Shown one piece after another: positions 36,101 to 51,100 of a DNA stretch of 57,983 bases. Numbering within the stretch: position 1 is the stretch's first letter; each line of letters opens with the position of its first letter. A program made the position numbers and the translations under genes. The DNA is from an uncultured Lysobacteraceae bacterium (GTDB lineage: Bacteria; Pseudomonadota; Gammaproteobacteria; Xanthomonadales; Xanthomonadaceae), in contig CAMLLG010000021.1 in the NCBI GenBank assembly GCA_946480825.1, positions 1-57,983 of the forward strand. Reading direction: 5' to 3'. A model generated the notes under the pieces. It ran no database searches, was not told the DNA's origin, and worked only from the letters and a program-made list of their open reading frames with translations.

Positions 36101-39100
36101 AGGTTATCTGACCGAGTTCGTCTACGACGAAGCCGGCCATCAGCGCGCGACCAGACAGTACGCCGTCAAACCCGCGGACATCGCCGGCAACGACTGGTTG
36201 ACCGTATTGCGCGGCGGCACGCGCGCGCTGGATGTTCTCAGGAGCTACGCCACCGCAGGCCTGCCGCCGGGCACCGGCTATCGCCTCACCCAGCGCAGCT
36301 TCAACGCGCTGGGCCAGGTGGCGGTCGAGGTGAATCACGAAGGCACGGTGACGCACTACAGCTACGACGAGGCCGGCCGACTGGTGAAGACCAGCACCGG
36401 CAATGCCGGCGAACAGATCCGCGACGGCCACCTGCGCTACGACGTGTTCGGCAATCTCACCGGCGAACTGGCGGGCGAGGGTGCGGCGCTGCTGCTGCCG
36501 ACGATGACGCAGTCGCAGATCGACGCGCTGTACGCGCAGTACGGTGTGCGCCACGCTTACGACCTCGTCGGCCGCCGCACCGAGAGCATCGACGCGGCCG
36601 GCAACAAGACCTGGTATTTCCACGACGGCAACGGCCGCCAGACCTTCGTGGTTCGCGGCACGCACGACAGCGCGAACCTGCAGAACGCACGCGGCGAAGT
36701 CACCGAGACGCGCTACGACGCGTTCGGCCAGGTGATCGACAGCATCGCCTACACCGGCGCGATCACGATCGCGGTACCGGGCGATCGCGAGAGCGTGAAG
36801 GCCACGCTGGCGACCCTGGCGTTCGCCGCCGCGAGCGACAGCCGCACCCAGCTCGCCTACGACCGCCGCGGCCTGCTGACCCAGCGCATCGACGCCGAGG
36901 GCTATCGCACGAGCTACGCCTACAACGCGTTCGGTGAGCAGACCACGCGGCAGGACTGGGCACTCGTCGACGGCACACCCGGCAACAGCGTGCGGCTGAC
37001 CACGGACACGCTGTACGACAAGCGCGGACAGGCGTTGTCGACGACGCAGACCGGCGGCACGCTGACGCGCACGACGCTGGCGAGCTACGACGCCTTCGGG
37101 CGCGCGGTGACCCTGACCGACGCGCGCGGCGTGGTGCGGACGTTGAGCTACGACCGCCTCGGTCGACAGGTCGGGCAGTCGATCGATCTGGGCGGCGGCC
37201 GCATCGAAGCGGTGGCCACGACCTACGACGCCTACAGCCGGGTGACGACGCAGACCGATGCGCTGGGCCGCGCGACCACGTACGCCTACAGCGACACCGC
37301 GCGCGCGATGACGGTGACCACGCCGGAGGGCGTGACGGTCACCACGGTGCACGACCGCTTCGGGCAGACGGTCGAAGTGCGCCAGCCGCTGCCGGACGGC
37401 ACGATGGCCACGACGGCGACGGCGTACGACCGCAACGGCGACGTGGTGACCGTGACCGATGCGCTGGGCAACACCGCGACGAACGCCTACGACGCGCGCG
37501 GCCTGCTGACGCTGAGCACCGATGCCAGTGGCCGTCAGGTGGAGTACCGCTACGACGCGGTTGGCCGTGTGCTGCAGCGGATCGAAGACCCGGGTGCGGG
37601 CAAACTGAACCTCACGACGAGCTACGCCTACGACGGCCAGGGCCGCCAGGTGCGGGTGACCGACGCCACGGGTCGCACGACGACGATGGCCTACGACCGT
37701 CGCGGCCAATTGATCGAGACGGTGCGCGACCCGAGCGGATTGGCGCTGAAGACGATATACACGTGGGACCGCGACGGCCGCCAGCTGACGGTGACCGAAG
37801 GCGCGAGCACGGCGAACGCGACGACGGTGGCCTACGGCTACGACGCGCTGGGCCGGCGGACGACGGAGACGTCGGCGCCCGGGACGCTGAACCTGACGAC
37901 GACGTACGCGTACGACGCGAACGACAACCTGACGACGAAGACCGACGCCAGCGGCCGGGTGACGCGCTACGCGTACGACGCGGCGAACCGGCTGCGTTAC
38001 GTGGTCGACGGCACGGGCGGCGTGATCGAAACGGTCTACGACGTCGCGGGCCGGGCGACGCTGGTGCGCACGTATGCGAAACCCGCGAACCTCACCGGCC
38101 TGTCGCTGGCGCCGACGGAAGCGGAACTGTCGACGCTGGTGACGAATCAGACGTTGCAGTCCGCGAACGATGAAGCCCACTATCGCGTTTACGACAAGGA
38201 TGGCCGCCAGCGGTACGTCATCGACAATCGCGGCAGCGTTTCCGAGACGGTCTACGATGCCGCCGGCCGCACGATCGCCGTGCGTCGTCATTCGGTGCTC
38301 GTTCCGCTGCGCGGCGATTACACCGCCTCGCAGGTGGCGCAGGCCCTGCTCGATGCGAAGACGCCGACCTGGCAGACCGCGTTCGACACGCTGTCCACCG
38401 CCGGTCTGGACACCGCGCAGGTCGGTGCCTACGGCAACGGTCTGGTCTGGCAGAACGGCCGTCTGGTGTTCACGCCTTCCAACCACACCATCGGCTATGT
38501 GCCGTCGATCGGCAGCACCCAGGCGCATGCGCTGTCGGCCGGCGTGGTCTATCGCGGCGAGGTGACCACGGGCGCCGATCTGGCCAATACCTTCCTGTAT
38601 TTCTCGGTCCAGAACGAAACCACCAACGTGCCGACCGCCACGCTGCGGCGCGCGGCGGCGTACTTCGGCAACGGCACGCTGTACAAGGTGGAAAGCGCCG
38701 CGAACGGCGACAACATCAACACCGCGATCGGCACGTTGGCCACCGACACGACCTACGTCGTCGAGGCCGATGTCCACGAAGGCAAGATCGAATACTTCGT
38801 GTACGTGAAGGGCGCTGCGCGCGATTCCGGTTTCCGCTTCGAAGTCGCCGCCAGCGGCGACGAATGGGGCACGCCGGCGCGGCTGCAGGTCTACAGCTAC
38901 GTCGCTCCAGGCCTCAACGGCAATGCGCTGTACCTCGACAATCTGTCGGAGACCGTGACCGCCACCGCGCAGGACACCTATCGCTACGACGCGATGGGCC
39001 GGCTGGTCGCGAAGATCGATGCGCTCGGCCATGCCGAGACCTACACCTACGACGCCGCGGGCCGTCGCCTGTCGTCGACGGATGCGAGCGGTCGCACCGT

Positions 39101-42100
39101 GCGCGCCGTGTACGACGCTGCCGGCCGTCAGGTCTACACCATCGATGCCGGTGGCGGTGTCACCCGGACGTGGTACGACGCCGCGGGCCGCACCACCGCG
39201 GTGCGCAGCTTCGTTCTGCCGATCGCGACCGCAGGTCTCGACGACGACACGACGGTCGCGCAGATCGAGGCGCTGGACGTCGAGTCCGCCGCGGATCAGG
39301 TGCAATACGCCGCCTATGACGGCGCCGGCCGTGCGCGCTATCAGTGGAATTCGCTCGGCGAGATCGCCGAGATCGCCTACGACGAGGCCGGCCGCGCGAC
39401 GATGAGCCGGCGCTATGCCGCCGCCGCGAACATCGCCGGATTCGGCGCATCGCCGACGGTCGGCGATCTCGAAAGCGCGATCGGCAACCAGTCGCTGCGC
39501 AACGATGCGCTCGATCAGACGACCTATACCCTCCACGACGCCGCGGGTCGCGCCGTGGCGATGGTGGATGGCGCCGGCGGCGTGATCCGGCGCAGTTACG
39601 ACGGCGCGGGCAGACTGCTGCACGAAGTGCGTCATGCGGCCGCATCGCCGCTGGCGGCGACGCTGCGCGACGATCTCGCCGAGGGTTCCGCGACGGTCGG
39701 CGATCTCGGCATCATCGCGTCGGCAGCGGATGAAGCGATCCGTCATGTCTACGACGCATCGGGTCGTCTGACCTTCAGCGTCGACGGCACGGGCGCCTAT
39801 GTCCGCCGCTGGTACGACGCGGTGGGCCGCCAGACCGCGCAGGTGCGGTTCGCCGCGCCGATGAGTCTCGCGGGCCTCGGCGATGCCTCGACCGTCGCCG
39901 AGCTCGATCTGCGGATGACGTGGCCGGCCGACAACGAGATCGCCTACACGATCTACGACGCTTCCGGGCAGGCGAGCCATACGCTGCAGCTCACGTCGCC
40001 GACGAGCGCGACGCTGAAGACCGCGCGCTACGACGGTGCCGGCCGTCTGCTGCTGGAGCGCGCGTTCACCGCGTCGATGGCCTTCACCGAGGCCTTGGCC
40101 GACAAACTCGTCCAGGGCATCGCGACCGAAGCGGATTTCGCCGCCTTCATCGACGCGAACGCCGGCACGGCGCAGTCGCAGCGCCACGTTTACGACGCCG
40201 CCGGTCGCGAGGTCTATGCGATCGACGCGATCGGCGCCGTCAGCCGCACGTGGTACGACGCCACTGGCCGTGCGACGGCGATGCGCCGGTTCGCGACGAC
40301 GATCCCCGTCGCCGGTCTGAGCGATGCCACGACGGTGGCGCAGGTCGAGGCTCTCGATGCCGAGTCCGCGGTGGATGAGGTGGAATACCGGAGTCACGAC
40401 GCCGCTGGCCGTATTCGTTATCGGTTGCAGGCCAGCGGTGCCGACAGCGCCATCGTGCAGCGGACGGACTACGATGGTGCGGGTCGCGTCGTGGCGACCC
40501 GCGCGTATGCGGAAATGCTTTCGTTGAGCGTCGCGTTGAGAGACGGATTGCGTGCGGGCAACGCGGCCGAAACCGACTTCGCGACCTTCGCGGCGGCGAA
40601 CGAGAGCACCGCGCGGGTGCAGTCGGCGGTGTACGACGCCGCCGGTCGCGCGCGCTACACGCTGGCGCGCAACTTCGGCACATGGACGGTGGGCGAGCGC
40701 CAATACGACGGCGTCGGCCGGGTGTCGGCCGAGATCCGCTACGGCGTGACCATCGCGCACGCGCCGGGCGACGGCGAATGGCAGGTGGCCGCGGCCATGA
40801 ACGCGGCGCTGAGCAGCGATCCGGCGGTGCGCGCGACGCAGACGCGGACCACGCGTTATCTCTACGACGCCGCGAGTCGCCAGCGCTTCGTGCTGGATGC
40901 GCTGTCCGCGGTCAGCGAGCAGCGTTACGATGCCCTCGGCCGGGTGCTGGAAACGCGCAGCTACGGCAACACGCTGGCGAACGGCACCGCGATCGACACC
41001 GCATCGGTATCGACCTGGGCTCAGGGCCAGAGTCTTTCCGATGTGCGCAGGGTGGCGAACGTCTACGACGCTGCCGGTCGGCTGTCGTCGCGCAGCGATG
41101 CGCTCGGCAACGCCGAAACCTTCACCTACGACGGCGCCGGGCGGATGCTCACCCGCACCGATCGCGCGGGTGCGGTGTGGACGTATCAGTACGATGCGTC
41201 CGGTCGTCGCGTCTCCGAACTGGGCCCGCCGGTGCGGGTCACCACCTTCGGCCTGACCGGAAACGAGCAGACGACGCTGCGTTCGATCCGCACGCGCATG
41301 GAATACGATGCGCTCGGCAATCTCACCCGCCGCATCGAGGATGCGGACACGGCCGGCGCGCGCACCACCGACCATGTCTACGACAGCCGCGGCCAGCAGA
41401 TCCGCACGATCCTGCCGGATGCCGGCACCTTGAACGCGGGCAGCGGGTCGATCGTCGCCAGCGGTGTGCGGCCCACCATCGAAGTGACCTACGACGCGCT
41501 CGGCCGCGCCGTGGTCCAGAAAGACGAGAACGACCAGTACAGCTACAAGATCTACGATGCGCTGGGCCGGGTCGCCTACGAGATCGACCAGGAACGCTAC
41601 GTCACCACCTACGGCTACAACGCCTACGGCGAGCAGACCGCGCTGGTGCGGCATGCGAACCGGCTGCAGACGACCGCCGCCGCCTTCGTCGGCGCGGGCT
41701 GGCAGGCCGGGCAGGCGATCTCGCTGGCGCAGATGCAGGCGACCGGCAGTGTCGTGGCCGACGGTCAGGCCGACCGCGCGATCGCCACGCTCTACAACGC
41801 GCTGGGCCAGAAAACGCTGGTGCAGATGTCGTCGGTGACGTATTACAAGGGCAGCGGTGCGGCCGAACAGGGCACGCCGATCACCACGTTCCAGTACAAC
41901 GTCTTCGGCGACGTGGTGCGCGAGAACGTGCTGCTCGAAGGCACGATGGATCCGCAAAACGGCAATCCGATCTGGGCCAGCACCTGGCGCTGGTACGATG
42001 CCATGGGCCGCAACACGATCACGGTCGATGCGCAGGGCCATGTCACCTCGATGACCTACAACGCCACCGGCGAGGTGGTGAAAACCGTCGAGCACGCGCG

Positions 42101-45100
42101 CGCGATCGCGACCGGCCATCTGGATGCCGGCGCGCCGGCGTTGCCCGCGGCGGGCGATGCCGTCATCGGCTTCGATCGCGAAACCCGCGTCGCCTACGAC
42201 GCCCTCGGCCGCAAGAGCAGCGAGACCGTGGTCCGTCAGTTCCAGCGCACCGACGGCAGCAGCGGCCAGCGCGACGTCGTCACCACCTACGGCTACGACG
42301 CCGAGGACCGGGTGACCTCGGTCGCGGGCGAAACCGGCACCACGACCACCACCTACGGCCTCGACGGCCGCATGCTCGGCGTACGCGAACAGGCGCGCGA
42401 TGCGGTCACGCTGGCGAGCCAGGGCGCGGTCGAGGCGGCGGTGTCGAACACGCTGTCCTCGGCGGCGCTGTACGAAGCGCGTTCGCCCTACACCGAGATG
42501 CACTACGATGCGTTCGGCGCGGTGGTGATGACGCGCCGCTACGCGAACGGCATGGTCGGCGAGATGCCGGCGGTCGCCAGCGGACAGGATCAGCTGTCGC
42601 ATACGCTGTACGACGGCCGCGGCCGCGCGGTGTGGGAACGCGATGCCGAAGGCCATGTGACCCTCCGCGAGTACGACGCGGCGGGTCGACTCGTCGTCGC
42701 GAGCACGACTCTCAGCGGCAACGACGGCCGCAGCGCCGACGTGCGCGCGGTCGTGACCTACGACTACATCGGGCGCCAGACCTCGATGCGCACCGAGCGC
42801 ACGCAGCGCCTCAATGGCACGATCCAGTCGGTCTCCGACGACACCCAGGAAAGCGTGGTCTACAACGCGTTCGGCGAGATCGTCGCGAAAACCCACGCCG
42901 GCATCGCCGGCACGCTGAGCTACGTCTACGACGCCGCGGGCCGACTGGTGGCGGACAACGCCACCGGCGCGATGCGGTACTACGGTTACAACCTCGCCGG
43001 GCATCAGGTGCGCGAGTCGCACAAGGTCCGGCTGAGCGCGGGCAGCGATGCGATCGATGCGGTCACCCGCACCCAGACCGACAGACTCGGGCGCGCGATC
43101 GCGGTGACGGTGCCCTCGCACGGCACCGATCCGGCGCAGACCAGTCTGATCCGCCAGCAGTTCGACCGCTGGGGCAATGTGCTGACGGTGATCGACGGCC
43201 GCGGTTATCAGACCGATTACCAGTACAACCAGGACAACCAGGCGGTGCGCGAAACCCGGCCACTGGTGTGGGTGGTGGCGGAGAACGGCGCCGGCAGCTG
43301 GCAGCGCCCGGTCAACCAGTGGTACTACGACGCGTTGGGTCGGCTCGTCGGCACCCGCGACGCCAACGGCAATCTGCGCACGATGGCCTACGACGCGGTC
43401 GGTCGCAACGTGTCATCGACCGATGCGCTCGGCAATGTCACCCGCTTCGCCTACGATCTGTTCGGCAATCAGGTGATGACCCAGGACGCGCTGGGCACCA
43501 TCGCGTTCAAGGCATTCGATCGCAGCAATCGCGTCGTCGCCATCGGCGATTATCTGGCCGACGGCAACGCGCGTTCGCGCGAGATTCTCCAGTCCTATGT
43601 GCTGAATGAAGCGGGCGACCGCCTGCAGACGACCGACCGCATGGGCCGCACCCAGCGCTACGACTACGACAGTCAGCAGCGGATGATCCGAAGCCAGACC
43701 GCGTCGGACATGGTCATGGAATACGCCTACGATGCCGCGGGCCGCAAGGTGTCGGAGACGAGCGAGCTCAGCACCGGCACCGTGGCCGACCGCGACGGCG
43801 GCCATGCGACGCTGAATGCCCTGAGCTGGAAGTACGATGTCTTCGGCCGCATCGTCGATCACAACCTGTTGAGCGGCCGCGACTACGACTACGTCTACGA
43901 CACCGAGTCCGGCCAGCTGATGCGCGAGAGCATCGCGGGCGGCTCGGGTCTGCTGAACGCGACCGGCGCGCACAAGGCCTACACCTACTTCGTCAACGGC
44001 CGGGTCCACACGGTCAGCGAGTACGTCGACAGCATGACCGGCACGCCCGGCACCGTGGCGATCTCGACGCATACGTACCGGTACGATGCCGCCGGCAATC
44101 GCATCCACGAGGAAACCAGGACTAGGGACGGTCAGGACATGCCGGTGCATACCGTCACCCGGACCACCTACGACAGCAACAATCGCGTGCAGCGGGTCGT
44201 CCAGGACGACCTCAACGACGTCGGTGCGATCACCAAGCGCGTCTTCGACCTGCAGTACGACTACGACGCCAACGGCAATCGTCGCCGCGTGCTGACCCAG
44301 TCCGGTTACGGCCCGAACGTCACCGGCATCACCCTGATCAACGCCGATCCGACCCTGGTGTCGACCGTCGCCGATCGCGGCGTGAAGAAGGGTCAGGTCA
44401 ACCAGTTCCGGCTGCTGTTCAGCGACGTGTTCCGCGATGCCGAGAACGATGCGCTCACGCTCACCATCGCCCGCGGCGACGGCAGCGCGCTGCCGTCGTG
44501 GCTGCAGGCGAGCCGCGATCCGCAGACCGGCGAGATCGTGTTCACCTCGACCGCGGCCGCGAACGCGCAGGACGAAGACATCGTCGTGCGCCTCACCGCT
44601 TCGGAAACCGGCAATGCCGCCAAGGTCGCCACCACCACCTTCACGGTGCGGCTGCGCGACAACAACGCACCGACACTGATCTCCGGCACGACGATCGCAT
44701 TCGAAGCGGTCGTGGGCCAGCCCTTCGGTCGCGATCTGACCGCGGCCGATCTGTTCCGCGAAATCGACGCCAACGATGCGCTGTCGCTCAGCGTCGTCGG
44801 TACGAACTGGCCGGCATGGTTGAGCGCCGATACCCAGGCGCCGGGCTCGCTGCGGCTCAGCGGCACGCCCACCGCGGTCGGCACCTACAGCTTCACCGTG
44901 CGCGCCACCGATCAGAGCGGCGTGTCGGTCGACAAGACCGTCACGATCGCGAATGTCGTCAATCACGCGCCGATCGTGCCGGCCGCGCCCGCGCCGGTGG
45001 TCGCCAAGGTCGGCAAGAGCTTCAGCTGGCTGCGTCCGCTGTCGCAGGTTTTCACCGATCTCGACGGCGATGCGCTGCAGGTGACCGCGACCGGCCTGCC

Positions 45101-48100
45101 GGCATGGCTGAGCTTCCAGTCGGTGACCGAGGGCGCCTCGCCCGAACTGCGCATCCAGGGCATGGTGCCGCCGACCGAATTGGATGCCGTCGTCTACACC
45201 GTGGTGCTGAAGGCGACCGACAAGTACGGCGCCACCGCCACCACCGCGCTGCAGATCACCACCGACGGCAATCTCGCGCCGGTGCCGCACCAGACCACGC
45301 TCGTGCTGCCGTCGCTGCGCATCAACGACACGCTCAATTACACGGTGCCGATCTCGAGCCTGTTCGCCGATCCCGATGGCGACGCGATGACGCTGTACGC
45401 CGAACCGCCGGCATTCTCGCCGCTGTTCAGCTGGCTGCGGTTCGACATGGACCAGGCGGCCGGCACGATCCGGATCCACGGCCAGCCGCTGTCGCCGCTG
45501 ACCGTCGGCACCCTGCCGTTCAAACTGAAGGCGGTGGATGCCAACGGCGCGGTGGGCGAAATCAACGTCACCATCAGCGTGGCTGCCGATACCGCGCCCG
45601 TTCGCAATACTGCGGTCGCGCTCGACGATGCGACGCTGAGCATCGGCCGCAGTTTCAGCTACACGCTGCCCGCGAATCTGTTCACGGATGCCGATGGCGA
45701 TGCGTTGACGCTCAGCATCGCGGGCGTGAAACAGGGACAAGAGCAGATCGAAATCGATGACGGCGTGTTCGAATGGGTGGATGTCGTGCTCGACGACCCG
45801 CTGCCGGCCTGGATCACCTACAACGCCGCGACGCGCACCTTCTCGGGCACGGTGCCGGCCAATGAAACGGTACGCAGTCTGATCGTCCGGGTCGGCGCGA
45901 CCGATTCCCGCGGATTGAGCAATGCGGCGAACATCTCTTGGGTGGGCAACGCAGGCGTCGGCAGCGATACCGATTTCAGATTCAACCTGCAGCCCTGGAC
46001 CAACAGCGCGCCGCAATACACGCCCAACAAACTCGGCGGGCAGACGCTGGTGCACGGCGGCGCGGTGGATCTGCCGCTGCCTGCGGACAGCTTCGTCGAA
46101 CCCGACGGCGAGGCCTTGACCTACAGCGCGCAGGTGCAGATCGGCGGCAACTGGGTCGACATCGGCCAGATCGGCCTGGCGATCAACGCCACCACCGGGC
46201 GCATCACCGGCACCGCGGTCAATCTGGTCGGCACGACCATCAACGCGCGCATCGTCGCCACCGATCCGCAGGGTGCGACCGGCACCGGCACGTTCGCGTT
46301 CACGATCACCAATACGGCGCCGACGGTCGCGACGATTCCAGCGCAGCAGGTCGGCCGCAACGCGAGCTGGAGTTTCGCGCTGTCGTCGTACTTCGGCGAC
46401 GTCAACGCCGACGCGTTGACCTACAGCGCGACCGGTCTGCCCGCGGGCCTGACGTTGAACACCGCGACCGGTGCGATCACCGGCCAGGCCACGGCGGCGC
46501 TGGGCAGCTACACGGTGAACGTGAGCGCCAGCGATGGCCGCGGCGGCAGCGCGTCGACGAGCTTCAACGTACAGATCGTCAACAGCGCGCCGGTCGCGCC
46601 GAGCGTGTCGAACCAGACGGCGACGGCGGGCACGGCGTGGAGCTGGCAGGCGCCGGCCTTCACGGACCCCAACGGCGACCCGCTGACCTACAGCGCGACC
46701 GGGCTGCCCGGGTGGATGAGTTTCAACGCGAGCACGCGCACGTTCAGCGGCAATGCCGCGGCGGTGGGCAGCTGGGCGATCACGTTCACCGCGACCGATC
46801 CGTCGAGCGTGAGCACCAGCGTGGGTTTCACGGTGACCACGCCGAACGTGGCGCCGACGGCGACGACCATTCCGGCGCAGTCGGTGGGCCGTAACGCGGC
46901 GTGGAGCTTCGGCACGTCGGGCTATTTCGCGGACGTGAACGGCGATGCGCTCGGCTACAGCGCGAGCGGCCTGCCGGCCGGCCTGTCGATCAACAGCGCC
47001 ACAGGCGTCATCAGCGGCACCGCGACGGTGCTGGGCAGCCATACGGTGACGGTGACGGTGGCCGACGGCCGCGGCGGTACGGCGAACGCGGTGTTCACGC
47101 TGGCGGTGACCAACAGCGCGCCGGTGTCCGCGATCGCGCTGCCGAACCGCAGCGCGCAGGTGGGCGGTGCGGTGTCGTGGTCGATGACGGCGAACAGCTT
47201 CACCGATGCGAACGGCGACACGCTGGCGTATGCGCTGTGGGTGGAGATTCCGGCGCACACGCGTCTGGTGTGGAACCCGATGGTGGGCGAGAACGGCGAG
47301 TGGGTGGAGCAGAACGTCGCCGCGCAGTGGGTGGCGGGTTCGAACGCGGGCCTGAGCATCGCCGCGAACGGCACGATCAGCGGCAACCTCGGCGCGCTGA
47401 GCGCGAACGGGCAGACGTTCTACAACTACCGCAGCAAGGTGATCGCGAACGATCCTGCGGGCGCGACGGCCGAAGCGATCTTCAACGTCAGCGCGAACGT
47501 CGCACCGACCGCGCCGTCGGTGACTGCGCCGCTGGCGAAGCAGAACCTGCCCTACAGCCTGACGCTGCCGGTGTTCACCGATGCCAACGGCGACACGCTG
47601 AGCTACAGCGCGAGCAACCTGCCGGCGGGCCTGAGCTTCAACGCGGCGACGCGCACGATCAGCGGCACGCCGACGGGTTCGGGCGCATCGACGGTGACCT
47701 ACAGCGCGAACGACGGCATGGGCGGCACCGCCAGCATGACGTTCACCCTGACGGTGGAAGCGAACACGGCGCCGGTGGCGCCGAGCGTGGGCACGCAGTC
47801 CGGCGCGACCGGTGCGGCGGTGTACGTGACGCTGCCGGCGTTCACGGACGCGAACTACGACACGCTGACCTACAGCGTGGGCAACCTGCCGACCGGTCTG
47901 AGCTTCAACGCCTTGACGCGGGTGATCAGCGGCACGCCGACGGCGGTGGGCAGCTGGACGGTGAGCTACGGCGCGAACGACGGCCGCGGCGGGACGGCGA
48001 GCACGACGTTCGCATTCGCGATCTCGGCGCCGGTGTCGAACCAGCCGCCGACGGTGGCCAACCCGATCCCCGACCAGTACACGCTGGCGGGCGAGTACTA

Positions 48101-51100
48101 CAGCTACGCGTTCCCGACCAACACGTTCCTGGACCCGGAAGGCGCGACGCTGAGCTACACGGCGACGAAATCGGACGGCAGCGCGCTGCCGACGTGGCTG
48201 AGCTTCAACGCGTCGACGCGGACGTTCAGCGGCACGCCGACCGGCACGGCGATGATGCAGAGCTGGACGATCCGGGTGACGGCGACGGACAACCAGGGCC
48301 AGTCGGTGTTCGACGACTTCGTGCTGGTGAAGGACATCGTCGAAGGCAATCAGTCGATCGGCGGTGGCGAGGAGACCCAGGGTGGCAGCGGCGGCGAAGA
48401 GACGCAGGACAGTGGCGGCTACACCTACGAGATGGGCACGGGCGAGGAGTCGGGCACGATGTCGTCGTCGTCGTCGACCGCGGTGCCGGTGCAGGTGCAG
48501 GAGCGCTGGTTCACCTACGACGCGGAGAACCGGCTGAAGATCGTGAACGGCCAGCTGGTGGGCACGGCGGGCGACGCGAACGCGCGGATCGAGCTGCGTC
48601 CGGACTCGCTGGAAGAGGTGCCGCAAGGCACGCAGAAGGAAGTGAGCGATTCCTACGGCCTGATCTACGACGCGATCGGCCGCGAGACCGGCCGCTACCA
48701 GCGCACGACGGTGAACGGCGCGGTGCAGGATCAGGTGGCGTTCGTCGGTTACGACCAGCGCGGGAACCGGATCTACGAGACCTACGCGCAGGCGGTGGGC
48801 GGCGAGAGCAAGGGCATCTATCGGCTCAACAAGTACGACGACGCGAACCAGTTGACCGAGACGCGGCGGTACTTCGAGCTGGGCACGATCCGTCAGCTGT
48901 GGGTGGCGCCGATCGACCGCTATGGCGGCGACCAGCCGCCGCCGCCGAACAGCGAGGACTGGGTGCCGGAAGACGTGAACGTCGGCGGCTGGCTGATGCA
49001 GGCCGAAGAGTACGCGTACGACATCGACGGCCGGATGCGCTGGCAGGCGACGTACGGCCGCGAGACGAACTTCCGGTACTACCTGGGCGCGGGCGGCGTC
49101 GGCGACCAGTACAACAACGCGGATCTGCTGCAGTTCACCAGTCGCGTGGACTACACGCTGGCGGACAACACCGCGAACGTGGACGACAACGCCTCGGCGT
49201 ACGACCTGGGCGGGCGACTGCTGAGCTACCGCTACAGCAGCACGGGCGCGGGCGCGGCGGGCGGCTACACGCACACCTTCACGATGACCTACGAAGGCTG
49301 GGAGAGTTGGCAGGAGCGGAAGGTCGAAGGCGTCAGCAGCCACGCCGACTACAAGTCGACGACGAACACGATCAGCCTGGACATCTACGGCCGGATCACG
49401 CAGCAGAGCGAGCACACCAACACGGACCAGGCGGGCGTGTTCGACAAGATCCGCGCATACGCCTACAACGGCGACGGCGCGGTGCTGAACCGTCGCGACG
49501 GCTACTGGGACGGCTACTTCCGCCAGGCGACGAAGCCTGCGAGCAACGGCGACCCGATCCCGCAGAACTACCGGTTCGTGCACGCGGCGGGCCAGCAGGT
49601 GGCGGAACTGGAAGCGGGCGGCGAAGTGCGGGTCACGCCGCAGCAGCAGCGGTTCTACGGCGACTTCGGCATCAACCCGCAGAAGAACCAGCTGAGCAAG
49701 GTGAACGGCACCGCAGGCGCAGGCGTGTACAGCGCCGGCGGCTCGATGGTGACGGTACTCGAAGGCGAGACGCTGCAGAACCTGGCGCAGCGGATCTACG
49801 GCAACGCCAGCCTGTGGTACGTGCTGGCCGACGCGAACGGCTACAGCGACCCGACCGCCCCGCTGACCGCAGGCACGCGCCTGAACGCCCCGAGCGTGAG
49901 CGTGAGCAAGAACGACGCGAACACGTTCCGGCCGTACAACCCGAATGAAGCGATCGGCAGTACGACGCCGAGTTTGCCGTATATCCCGCCGGTGAAGGGG
50001 GCAGGGTGCGATGTTGTGACGATGATCTTGATCGTCATCGTCATCGTCGTCGTCAGTGTGCTCACATACGGTGCAGCGTCGAGTGCAATGACTGGGGCAG
50101 CAACGACAGCACTCGGCACAAGCGCGTCAGTCAGCACCGGTCTCGCAACGGCGACGGCCACGGCAGCCACGGCTACTGCAGCGGCTGGAGTGACGACATC
50201 GCTGACTTTTGCCGGGGGAATGTTAGCCGGCGCGGCCGCGGGTGCTGCTGGCGCGCTGGCGGGACAAGCTCTTGGTAGTGCGCTTGGTGTAAGTAGTTTT
50301 AGTTGGCGCAACGTTGCGGCGGGTGCCATTACCGGCGCAATTACAGGTGGCCTCAACACGATTGGTAGTGTTGCAACCGCGAGCGGCGGTGTCGGCGGTG
50401 GCGTCAGCGGCGCGATCGCCAATGGCAACTACGGTCTGGCCGCGGCATTGGCGGTGGGCAACGCCGGCGCCGGTTACGTCGGTCAGAAGCTCGCCGGTCT
50501 CAAGCCTGCTTTCAGCTGGAAGAGTATTGCGGCTAATGCGTTGACGTCAGTCGTGTCGGCGGGCATCAGCAAGGCAGTCGGTCTGGCACCGAGCAAGCCA
50601 TTCGAGGGCGCTGGCAGCTTCGGTGCAGACTTTGCGAATGAGGCGATCGAAGGCGTAGTGGGGCTACACACCAGAAGAGCCTTCGGGTTCGATGACAAGG
50701 TGGATTATGGGAGCATTGCGGCGAATGCGTTGGGCACCGCTGCTGGGAATGGGCTGGCACGAGGAATTCAGAGCGCAGCAAGGGATCGAGCGGTGAAATC
50801 GCTGATGGAGCAATTCCAGCGTCGCTTTGTCGAAGACGGTCAGGAACTCATGGCGGATCTTGGCGCCGAGTTGAACCAGTACTGGGCAGATAGGGCGGCC
50901 CGCATCGGCAGCATCGAACTTGAACCCGGTGAAGTCGTTTTGAACGAGGATCTGGCACAAAACGGTGGGCAAAGGGTCCGCTCTGTTTCAATCGGCATCG
51001 GTGCAATCGATACTTCCGAATCGGATACCCATGGGGCAGCGCCGCAGGCTGGCAGGTCAGTCGAGACATGGGAGCAAGCCGCATTCGCCTATTGGGATAA

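Noticed and set aside
34800..43121. 2773-codon open frame on the minus strand, and another at 43413-49583
   Set aside because: They lie antisense to the YD-repeat gene. High GC at third positions of the sense strand removes stop codons from one antisense frame; the translations are Arg/His/Val-rich with no family motifs.
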